Source of the DNA: Pilaira anomala | Taxonomy: Eukaryota > Mucoromycota > Mucoromycetes > Mucorales > Mucoraceae | Assembly: GCA_025716855.1 (NCBI GenBank) | Contig: JAIXMQ010000013.1 | Coordinates: forward strand, 496,001-560,000 | DNA length: 64,000 bases | Reading direction: 5' to 3' | Part shown: piece by piece, positions 36,978 to 47,282 of the stretch | Position numbering within the stretch: position 1 is the first letter of the stretch | Layout: every line of letters begins with the position of its first letter | Notes under the pieces: generated by a model | What the model was told of the DNA's origin: nothing | Database searches by the model: none | Seen by the model: only the letters and a program-made list of their open reading frames with translations | Position numbers and translations under genes: made by a program

Positions 36978-39868
36978 CTATAAACGACTCTCGTAAATAC
37001 GATGAGACCACTTATCGTTTTGATTCATGATAAGAGCAGCTTCTAATACATCCCAAATACTCTTTGCAAATACAAATTGTATATCATCTTTTACGTTATC
37101 TGGGACATCTTCTTCCACGTCTTTTCGGTTACGGAAAGGCAAAATAATTTTACGGATCCCTGCACGATGTGCTGATACGACCTTTTCCTTAATCCCGCCT
37201 ACGGGTAATACTCGACCGCGTAACGAAATCTCGCCTGTCATTGCTGTAGTTGGGGATACATGATAACCTGAATAAAGTGAAACGATTGCACAAACCAGTG
37301 TTACGCCTACATAAAAGTAAAAAAAAAAAGAGCCTAAGTTATACATGGTAAATCAATGTTGAAATATAAACAACTTTACCGGCAGAGGGTCCATTTTTAG
37401 AAATTGCTCCAGAAGGAAAATGAATATGAATATCATCATGCCCAACCAAATTCTCCTTTGAATTACAAGTTAATTTTAAGCGATAAGCATTTGACTTAAC
37501 CCAAGATAAAGCTAATTTAGCTGATTCTTGAATCACATCACCTAAAGAACCAGTCAAATGAAGGTTTCCTGATCCTGGCATTTTGGATGCCTCTACGAAC
37601 ATGATTCCACCATTTCCACTACTTGAGTAAGCTAGACCGGTGATAACACCTGGTAGCTCTTCTGATTCAAGCACATCATCATCAAAGGGTTCTGCACCTA
37701 GAATAAGCTCAATATCATTTAACTCTACTGCTCTTTTAAACAGTTTTAATTGTCCTGCTTCATCCAAGTTGGTATACTCTTGACATTTATATCTACAGAT
37801 ACTTGCCATTAATCTTTCTAGACCACGTACACCACTTTCTCTTGTGTATTTTTCGGCTACATGCATGACCACTTGATCCGGAATATCCAAGGAAAGAAAA
37901 GACAGTCCGTGTGCTTCGATTTGCTTTGGTAATAGATGTGATTGGGCAATATGTAACTTTTCATTAAACGTATAACCATCCAAATGAATTACTTCCATTC
38001 TATCCAGTAAAGGTCTTGGAATTGTATCTAACGAATTAGCTGTAGCAACAAACAATACTTTAGAAAGATCATAAGGTAAGTTAAGAAAGTGATCCGTAAA
38101 AGTAGCATTCTGTGCAGGATCAAGTACTTCTAATAAAGCTGCAGCTGGATCACCTTGATGTGTACCTTGCACCAGCTTATCTATTTCGTCTGCAGTAGTA
38201 TTATTGTTAGTTAAGCAGTAAACAAATACAATAAAAGAGATTTTACCCAACAAAAAGACCGGATTTTGTACTCCACATTGTCGCATACCATGAATAAATA
38301 GACCAGGTAAAGCACCTACATATGTACGCCGATGCCCTCTTTTTTTTTCATAGTTAGGGATTTGTTTATCAACTAAGGAATTGTTTTTTTTTTTTGTTTA
38401 CCTTATTTCTGCTTCGTCACGTACGCCACCTAACGACATGCGGTGAAATTTTCTTTTGAGTGCAGTTGCTATTGACATACCCAAGGTTGTCTTACCTACT
38501 CCAGGCTGTAAAAATAATTGTAAATAATTTTTTTTTACATGTATATACTTCATATATAGATAAACTTTACCGGACCAACAAAACAAATAATAGGTGGTTT
38601 TGCATCTTCTTTTACTTTGAGAACAGATAAATATTCTAAAATTCTCTTCTTTACATGATGAATACTATGTTAAAAAAAAAATACAGGAGAACGGTTAATG
38701 ACTGCTATCATTACAAGATTCTTCATAAATGACTTTACCCAAAATGATCGGCATCCAATTGCTTTTTTACGGAGGAAATATAAAGTTCAGCAGGAGACAT
38801 AGTTTGCCAAGGTAAATCAGCTATATATTCAATATAGATACGTAATACGGCAGAATCGGAAGAAGATTCAGGTAGTTTACGAAGTCGGTTTAAATCACGA
38901 TGAATTGCTACTACCGCATACTCTGGTAATTTTGCTTGGTTCAATTTTCTAACTAATTCCATTATCTCTTCATCGTCTTGTGCTGAAGTCTTGAACACAT
39001 GCGTACCTTCTATTTGTTGATGATATGAAATGGAATTAACCTGCATAATAAAAAAAAAAAGTTGATTTTTGTTTATCTTTTTCTGCATAATCTTTTTACC
39101 TCCTGAAGTAAATAAAACTTTCTACGAATATTATCAAATAGCATCTCATTTTGTGTATTTGCTGAAGTGGCATGAATCATCTAATTTATATTATAAGTTT
39201 CTATAGCAATATCACACACACAAATCAAATAATTTTACCTTCAAATATCGGTTTAGAACCTGGTTCACTTGTGTTAATCTTTGTCTAGTATCAGATAACT
39301 CCAAAGCACGTAACTTGTCACAAAAAGGTGAATCAGTAATACACAAAATCAGGTTGGCCACATTAGATACATGACATCTATCCACCAATTCACTAAACTC
39401 ATTCAAGACACTATGAGAGACACCAATATACCTCATCTTTTCAATAAATTCCATTACCAAATTCTGAAATCCTAACTGATCTTCCAACTTTAAATTCTGT
39501 TCCTGAGTATTATCCGGGTAATGCTCTAATAAGGCTTCATATTGTCCTCCTCCATCCTTACTGGAAACATCTCGAATACGTGAACGACAAATACCTTCTA
39601 CTTTTAGTACACTCGTATCAGGTAAAGTACGATCACATTCAATTACTTTAGCTACACATCCGTAATGAAACAATCGACTTAAATCTGTAGCATGCGTCTT
39701 GTTCCTCTTTTTATCCGCTAATGGAACACAAATCACATAATCTGATGGTTGGTTCATTAAAAAATCCGCTTCAGAAGGAGAGAGCATGAAGCTAGTGACA
39801 ATAGATGGTAACAATACATACTCTGTTAACGGAAGAATAGGTAAAGAAGATGGAATATCTTGAGCCAT
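36978..39868 (-). CDS. LONP2: Peroxisomal Lon protease (LONP2/Pln) with SRL targeting signal
   Basis: Eight minus-strand exons: 39868-39239, 39180-39100, 39040-38739, 38664-38571, 38505-38402, 38338-38247, 38189-37380 and 37306-36978. All phases close, 813 residues (human LONP2 852). Order: Lon substrate-binding N-domain ([14 protein letters not shown]), AAA+ with Walker A GPPGVGKT 368-375 (split by an intron after GP) and Walker B LLDEID around 435, then the S16 protease domain. The catalytic dyad is S703 in NGPSAG and K746 in GGIKEK, exactly 43 apart as in bacterial Lon. No mitochondrial presequence; the protein ends in Ser-Arg-Leu, a PTS1. Role: degradation of oxidised or misfolded peroxisomal matrix proteins. 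Confidence 0.95.
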
Positions 39869-40650
39869 TTGGGTAATAATGATAAAAAAATAAAGAAGAA
39901 AAAGAGAGAAAAAGAGGAGATATGCGTATATTTTGATCTACTCATTTCATTACATTTCCAAATTAGGAAACCATTTTTTGCCCCACAAAAAATGTGACGC
40001 CTGTTTTGTTCTGATGAAGAATAGGTATCTAAATTGATTTTCTTTACATCTGAACTCTAATAATGCATTAAACTATACCACACTTTTTAATACACTTCGA
40101 TATTAATGCCATTCACAAGCAACCTTACAGGCTACAAGTACTAAATACATACTTAGAATAAAATCTTGTTTGCAGATACACGATAACCAAGCGATTCTAA
40201 AAAACGGGCACTTTATAGATTACAGGTTTTGCTTGTGAAAGGTATAAAGCAAGCCACCTTAGTTAATCAAATAGTGGATCCGAATTTGATCAAAGAACCC
40301 TAAGAATATTTTAGTATGTAAAAGCTAAACATTATCCTGCAATTTTAAAAACATTATTTGCTTATTTTATAGTTACGCGTTATTATCTTTATTTTAGTTC
40401 GCATTAATTAGTTGAGATTATTATTAGCTCCTTTTTTTTCTCACACGCCACATAAACATGTTTTTTATTTATATTTATTTTGATAATAAATCACTTTTCT
40501 TTTTCTTTTTCTTTCTTAACTTTTTGTTTCGCTCCTAAAACATGAATACTTACCCATAATATCTTAATCTCTTGCTTTATTATATACCCTATTCAAGCGA
40601 GAGATTGTATCAAGAAATAAAACATATTGTTCAACAGGCGTACAGTATAA
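39869..40650. other. Intergenic: LONP2 promoter
   Basis: AT-rich spacer; no gene recognised apart from a short open piece just before 40650 (YYIPYSSERLYQEIKHIVQQ) that may belong to the adjoining fragment in a different frame. Confidence 0.45.
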
Positions 40651-40839
40651 ACGGACACAGAAGATTCTTATGGTGATTCAGGAAATGATAGAAATGAACC
40701 AGAACGTAGCGAATCAACAGAATGGGAAGAACGTGAAAGATTAGGAAGGTTAAATGGAATGATAACAGAAATCAAAGAAATGGGATTTGATGAAGATGTA
40801 ATGACAGCTAATGCCTGGGAGGAGTTATTCTCGACTTGA
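40651..40839 (+). pseudogene. Orphan C-terminal coding fragment of an unknown protein
   Basis: The frame from 40651 to TGA at 40837-40839 encodes 62 residues of charged, helix-rich protein (TDTEDSYGDSGNDRNEPER, then WEERERLGRLNGMITEIKEM and MTANAWEELFST). The composition differs sharply from random AT-rich ORFs here. It lacks an ATG and is preceded by stops. A different-frame coding-like piece lies directly upstream, so this is either a terminal exon of an eroded gene or a frameshifted remnant. Family not recognised. Confidence 0.4.
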
Positions 40840-40932
40840 TTATAACTTTTATGCTATCATTATTATTGTAATTACAGTTATTATGCTATGATTATTACGC
40901 AACTATGATTATTGTAATTACAAAAAAGTTAT

Positions 40933-41055
40933 TCCACACCCGGTAAAGTTTCCCTTTTCAGAACTCCACACCCGTAAAATATCCAAACCCATAGAAAAAT
41001 CCACCCGAAGAAGTCCACGCCCGTAAAAAGATCTCTCTATGAAAAGTCCACGCCC
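40933..41055. repeat. Cluster of imperfect TCCACRCCCGTAAA repeats
   Basis: Near-copies of TCCACACCCGTAAA occur at about 40933, 40965 and 41014, with partial copies at about 40986, 41000 and 41047. Single relatives occur at 58369-58384, 60909-60923 and (reverse strand) 62023-62037. Irregular spacing argues against a satellite and for a dispersed element end. Confidence 0.6.
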
Positions 41056-42676
41056 CTGAGGGGGAAAATGGGTGATATGTAGAGTCATACTCAAAAAAAA
41101 AAAAAATATATAAACACTCTGGAGCAATTTATTCAAGATCTACTCAGGCAATCTTTCTCAAACTAGTCTCATTACAATGTAAACTGACTGCAGATTATAT
41201 AAATAACATTTATTTTTATAAAATAATATAACGTTCTCTTGATATTTAACAGGTGTGGGATTCCTAAAAAGGAAATATTTTCACGGCGTGCGTTAACGGC
41301 TCTGTTGTAATTATTGGTATTATGCTATGATTATTGCACTATCATTGTTATTATAATTATTATTTAAAACAGTTTGTTATATTATAAAACAAAAATAAAA
41401 CTGTAGCATACTACTATTTACAATATTATACACATTTGAGCTAAATATCCTTATTTTTTTGCTCTTTCAATTTTTGTTGGCTGTAATTCAGATACATCAT
41501 CTGCTTAAAGTATCTGTTCATCCAGAGTACGTACACTAAGATAAAACAGAATCGAAATGAAGTGTCTATGGAGTACAACAAATTGATGCTGAAGTTAGTT
41601 GTATTGATATTCTTTTTATTAGAGCATTTGGTATAGATAAAGGGATTGTCATTTAAAGGTTATTATATCCACAAAAGATGTAATTATTATCAGAAGGATA
41701 AGAAAATTACCCAAAATAATCTTATAAACAACTAACACAGAGTACAAACAATTCTAAGATATATTATTCAAAGAATGGCATAAACCAGACTAGTTTTAGT
41801 AGTAATAGCAATATTACCACACAAATTGTAGAGACACAATAATAAGAAACGTGGATAACAAGTTATATACCCAAGTATACCACCAGAAAAGAAGGTAGAA
41901 TCATAAGTGGCATCTGCACGTTTAATAGCAGTGGTAGTGATTTATTTACTAATGCTTTCAAAATATTCCCGGATTTGTTAATGGTATTATATCTTGAATA
42001 AGAGATAATAGTTAAATGTAAACCCATAACTTCAATTTTGTATTATTTCTATGAATTGTAAATGCTCAATATTCACCGAATTCAAAATAAAATGTACATA
42101 CAGTTTAATCTTGCCATTCAATAAACACGTTACATTCTGTAATAGCTACTAAAATTAGCCTCATCAATGATACTTACCTACGTGTATCTAAAAGCAGAGA
42201 AAGAGAGAGCAAATTGTAAAAGACGTGGCAACAAACATTGTCTATAAAGTACACTAAAACACGATATATTTTGGCGACCATTCAACCTTTATAGGGTAAG
42301 CGTGATCAAAGAGAGCTTTAGATGCAAAAACCTAAAGATGTGTTTAATAACCACACTGAGTAGCTTGTTGTGTTACAAATAGATCGTTACTTTTATTACA
42401 CCATAATTCGGTGACCGTTCGACCTTATTATAGGGTAAACGTGATCAAGGAGAGCTCTATACGCGAAAACCTAAAGATGCACTTAACCACACCGAGTAAC
42501 ATCAAATTGATCATTACTATGCAATTAAATATATGAAAAAGAAGAGAAACATAAAAAAATTATGCGTGTTCTGTCAACCTTTATCAAAAATAGGTGACGT
42601 AGCACTTTTTTAAGTTTCAGTTTAAATTTCGTGTTGAAAAATCCAAGCAACTCTTTCACTTAGTTATTAAAAAGTT
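41056..42676. other. Gene-poor region upstream of ETR1
   Basis: AT-rich, no gene found; contains the direct duplication listed separately. The last ~150 bp form the ETR1 promoter. Confidence 0.5.
42271..42519. repeat. Diverged ~120-bp direct duplication
   Basis: Copy 1 (about 42271-42395) and copy 2 (about 42406-42519) share ordered blocks: GGTGACC/GGCGACC, TTCAACCTTTATAGGGTAA, CGTGATCAA-GAGAGCT, AAAACCTAAAGATG, AACCACAC-GAGTA and GATC-TTACT. Many of the differences are transitions (g/a, t/c), suggesting an old tandem duplication eroding by C-to-T change. No ORF spans it. Confidence 0.75.
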
Positions 42677-43864
42677 ATGGGTCTTTTATTTCGCACGTTT
42701 GCCAAGGCACCTCGTCAATGGCGTCGAGGTTATTCTTCCAGTTCCGATATTACTGCCAGTGCCATGGTCTATACTGATTACGGTCAACCCTCTCAAGTTT
42801 TGAAGTAAGTAAGAAACTAAAAAAAGATATAAATAACTGGCATAATAATAATAAAAAAAAAATACAGGTGGCATTCTTATCGTCTTCCCGCTTTAACTTC
42901 AAACACGGTTCAAGTAAAATTTATTGCATCTCCTATTAACCCAGCAGATGTGAATATGATTCAAGGTGCATATCCTATCAAGCCTACCTTTCAAAAACTC
43001 GGTGTAGAAGATGATCAATTATTAGCTGTAGGTGGTAACGAAGGATTAGCCGAGGTGATTGCAGTAGGTGATCAAGTGAGTGAACTCAAGGTGGGTGATC
43101 AAGTAGTGATGGGCAAGACAGGTTATGGTACATGGAGAACACACGCGACTGGACCTGCTTCTGATTTCCAATTATTACCTGAAGCCAAGAACGTAACTGA
43201 TATTCAAAAGGCTACCATCACTGTCAATCCATGTACTGCTTATCGTATGCTTAAAGATTTTGTAAATTTGAAGCAAGGTGATTATGTTATTCAAAATGGT
43301 GGTAATAGTGCGGTTGGACAAGCCGTAATTCAAATTGCGAATGCATGGGGTTTAAAAACGATTAATGTAGTCAGAAATCGACCCGAGATTGATGAATTAC
43401 GTAAGGAATTAATGGATTTAGGTGCAACACATGTAGTTACAGATGAAGAACTTGGATCCCATGAGACTCGATCATTAATCAAGAGCTGGGTTGGTAAAGA
43501 TAAACCTCTATTGGGATTAAATTGTGTAGGTGGTAAGAGTGCAACTGATATGGCTAGATATCTTGGTGAGAATGGTCAATATGTTACCTATGGTGCCATG
43601 TCTCGAAAGCCTCTTTCTTTACCTGCTTCTTTATTAATCTTTAAGAACATTTCTTTCCATGGTTTTTGGGTATCTAAATGGTCTGATGTTCATACTGAAG
43701 AAGAAAGATATGCCATGTTGAAAGATGTTGTAGATTTAATGAGTCAAGGTAAATTGGCTGAACCTAAATGGACTCAAGTTAAATGGGATGAAGACTCTAT
43801 GAAGACTTCTGTTGATCAAGGTATTTCTGGTTTTGCTACTGGTAAACAAATTGTTTTATTTTAA
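42677..43864 (+). CDS. ETR1: Mitochondrial enoyl-[acyl-carrier-protein] reductase (MECR/ETR1)
   Basis: Two exons (42677-42804, 42868-43864), phase 2 junction, 374 residues (yeast Etr1 380). The short first exon encodes a typical basic presequence (MGLLFRTFAKAPRQWRRGYS). The mature part is a medium-chain dehydrogenase/reductase: PINPADVNMIQGAYP, VIQNGGNSAVGQAVIQIA for NADPH, and GLNCVGGKSATDMARYL. Catalyses the last reduction in mitochondrial type II fatty acid synthesis, needed for lipoic acid and respiratory-complex assembly. The downstream ATG at 42950 would remove the presequence and part of the substrate domain, so the spliced start is preferred. Confidence 0.95.
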
Positions 43865-44132
43865 TAAAAAATTGCCACTACTGTGTAAGTATGTATGTGT
43901 ACTGTATACGGTGTTTTAATAAAGGAGAGAGAGAAAAAAAAACAATAGTATTCTATGTGTGTATGTTAGTAGTACACATTGAAGCAATATATGTAGGTTA
44001 AATTGGCGTCATATCAACCTTGGTTTATATTATAAATATATGTATACGGTAATGTATATAATATGCATTTCAAATAGCTTATTGTGCTTGAGGAATGGAA
44101 AGAAGAGAAAAGTATTATAGTTGTATGAAAAA

Positions 44133-44166
<34 letters not shown>

Positions 44167-44299
44167 AAAAAGAATAGAGATCTTCAGTTGTTCAAAAAAA
44201 AGGTGTCTGTGCATAAATAAAAAAAGGCCATAGTTATTTAAAAAGTCAAGTTTTTTTTTTTTTTTTTATAAAATTATCATCTCTTCTTTCCTTAATATT
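43865..44299. other. Intergenic with (AG)n microsatellite
   Basis: Contains (GA)n at about 44136-44163 and a T-run at about 44251-44267 just before the next gene. Nothing else seen. Confidence 0.6.
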
Positions 44300-44530
44300 A
44301 TGAATTACTTTCCTTCACCACCTTCCTCTCCATTATTAACCTCTTCCGCTGAAAAAGTGATATGTGGATCTTGCGATAAACCACTTTCTTCAGATTGGTT
44401 TTGTTCAGACTGTCATAAAAAATGCAATACATGTAATCGATTTCTAAGTCATCAAGAGTATTGTACTCGTTGTTGGATCATTAAAAATAATTGCTTTATA
44501 CGAAAAACACATTATTATTCACTTTGCTAA
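44300..44530 (+). CDS. Small double zinc-ribbon protein (76 aa)
   Basis: Single exon, 76 residues. After a Ser/Pro-rich leader, eight cysteines follow an exact two-fold pattern. Unit 1 is C22-x2-C25-x9-C35-x2-C38 and unit 2 is C42-x2-C45-x9-C55-x2-C58, separated by HKK. That is a tandem C4 zinc-ribbon arrangement (CGSCDKPLSSDWFCSDC and CNTCNRFLSHQEYCTRC). The regular spacing cannot be random and supports a real gene. No recognised family name. Double C4 ribbons often mediate protein-protein or RNA contacts. The Cys/Tyr-rich end (HYYSLC) and stop follow directly; no intron signals. T-tract and ATG context resemble neighbouring real genes. Confidence 0.75.
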   Translation: MNYFPSPPSSPLLTSSAEKVICGSCDKPLSSDWFCSDCHKKCNTCNRFLSHQEYCTRCWIIKNNCFIRKTHYYSLC

Positions 44531-45048
44531 ATAACTGCTGCTTCTCTTTTTTAACTTACCATACACTCCTTAATTATCCAAAAAAAAAAGGGTATTTTTA
44601 CTAATTCCAACAACAACAACACACTCACTTACTTCTTTCCGCTCACTTTTACACAAACTTATTTACTATTAAACAAATTCTTTCCTTTTTCCTTTTTGTT
44701 TGGATAGTGTTTTATCCATTCTTTATTAGTCTCGAGAAGAATAAAAAAAAAAGTTTCATCATTTATATAAATTTTAATTAAAAATGATGTACATTACACA
44801 TAAATTAAAAAAAAAAAAAAAAAATATCATGTATAAACATTTTATTATTTTAAAAATCAAGTTTTTTTGTATAAGAGAAAGAGAGTGTTGTGTGTTTTTT
44901 AAAATAAAAGTAAAAAAAAAAGAGAGAGAGAGAGAGAGTGTGTGTGTGTGTGTATTTGAAAGAAAAAGGGTTAAAAATAAATAACTATATGAGAGAAGAG
45001 AGGGTTTAGAATAAACTGATATATTTTTGTTGAGTTATTGTTATTGTT
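44531..45048. other. Intergenic 3'-3' spacer
   Basis: Poly-A/T tracts and (AG)n(TG)n at about 44921-44953; no gene seen. Confidence 0.55.
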
Positions 45049-47233
45049 TTAAATGGACCAAAGCATTAAATTCTTTTCTTTTTGATGATGACTTGCAGAA
45101 GCTACAATCGTTTGTCCAGATAGAGAATGACAAGCAATACTCACAACCATACCATATTGCGATCCTGCTTTTTTAGGTTGTGCTCCTGGAACACCACATT
45201 GCCATAAAAAGATATCTTGATATCCGCCATATAATAATCTTAATTTATCTCCTCCATTGATAAATGCACATCCAGATACTTTAGATTGTGGTGTATGGTT
45301 CATTACACATTTCCAATGTGTTGTTTCGTATACACAAATCTTATCTTCTGATGATGCAACTAAAAAGTTACCATCTGCAGACCAATCAAATGAACAAATA
45401 TTCTTTCCATGATCCGTTGTAATCGTACGCATACCCGTATTATCCATACCTCCACCACTATTTGCCTTAAGCAATGTAATATCAATAATATGTATTTGAT
45501 TTCCTACTGCACAAGCTAAAATAGTTGCTGTTCTTGGATGAAATCGCATAGGATTAGGTGAAAATCCTGATTTTGACTGAGTCTGTACGTATACATATAT
45601 ATATATTAATAACAATTCTTTAATGAATACATCTTTTTTTTTTTTATACTTTTACCATCTTGAAAGACTTTTCACAGTTTGAAGTATTTAAATTCCAAAC
45701 TTTTAATTCACCTTCTGCATCAAGAGAACAAATCGTATCAGGTCTATCAGGAGCAAAATCAACTGCAGTCACTTGAGCTCTGCAATCCAATTTCACCAAT
45801 TGCTTTGGAGACTTTTTATTCGGTTCCTCTTCATTTTCTTCTAATTTGACTTCATCATTATTGATGACACCACCAATGTCCCAAATACGTAAAGTTTTAT
45901 CATAAGAACAAGTAGCCACTAAATTCCGATTATCTGGACTCCATCTTGCACATGTAATATGTGCTGTATGACCTTCTAAACTAAAATTCATCTTTTTATC
46001 TCCAACTGTCCAAATCAATACCTTTCGATCATGTCCTGCACTCGCTAACCATTGTCCATCTACTGAAAATGATACTGTAGAGACTTTATTTGTATGTCCT
46101 GAGAGTTCGGCGAAGGGTTGTAATACATTGGACATATGTTGTAATTGTAATTGTTGTTGTTGTTGCTGTTGCTGCTGTTGTGGTTGTTGTTGTTGTGGTT
46201 GTAATCCACCGGGATGTATCCCACCACTATTATTATTACCATCTAAATCTAATCCTCCTCCCATACTAGCTAAAAAACCCCCTCCAAATGGATCTAAATC
46301 AGCTCCAGGTTCATTATTTGGCATCATCAACGTTTGATCTGGATTCGTTTCATCTCCAGACGTAAAAATTTCTCCAAAATCACCACTGTCTCCCATCATA
46401 AATCGTTCTAAATCAAATGATAATACATTGTTATGGTTGACGGCAGGTGATTCTACATTAGGAGATCCCATATCATTTGGGTTCCATGCCATTCTCTGTT
46501 GTTGCTGTTGCTGTTGCTGCTGCTGCTGCTGATGTTGTTGTTGTTGTTGCTGCTGCTGTTGTTGTTGTTGCTGTTGTTGCTGTTGAACAATTTGTTGAGG
46601 AATCACATTACGATGTTGAGGAGACTTATTTTGATCAAATCGTTGTTGTTGTAATCTTTGTTGCATAGCCATGACAGGAGAATCTTGTTGTTTATGCTTT
46701 AAAGGAGGAGAAGAGATTTCATCTGTTCTTTGTCTCTTTTGAGGTGGTAAATGAGCTCCAAATTGTTGTTGTTGTGCTTGTTGGGCTTGTGCTTGTTGTT
46801 GTAAGGCATGGTGCACTTGACGACGTTGATACAATGCAACTGCAATATTCTTCTTTTTATCTCCTCCTTCAGGTGATCCACTACCGATTGGCATCGTTGG
46901 GTTAGGACTACCCATTGTACCCATACTAGGTGGTGTTTGAGGTGGACCAGATTGAGGCGGCACCTGTTGTACATGTTGTACTTGATGCTGCGCCTGCTGT
47001 TGAGCTTGTTGGGCTTGCTGTTGAGCTTGTTGTTGTTGGGCTTGTTGTTGTTGAGCTTGTTGTTGCTGCTGTTGTTGCTGCTGCTGTTGTTGTTGTTGTT
47101 GATGCTGTTGCTGTGCTTGTTGTTGCTGTGCTTGCTGTTGCTGTTGCATAATACGACGCTGTGTCATCATCATACGATGATGTTGTGTAGCCAACATCTA
47201 TAAAAAAAAAAAAAAAAATAGATATAAATATAT

Positions 47234-47282
<49 letters not shown>

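Noticed and set aside
40933..41055. Possible CRISPR array or riboswitch
   Set aside because: Repeat copies are imperfect and irregularly spaced, and the genome is eukaryotic.
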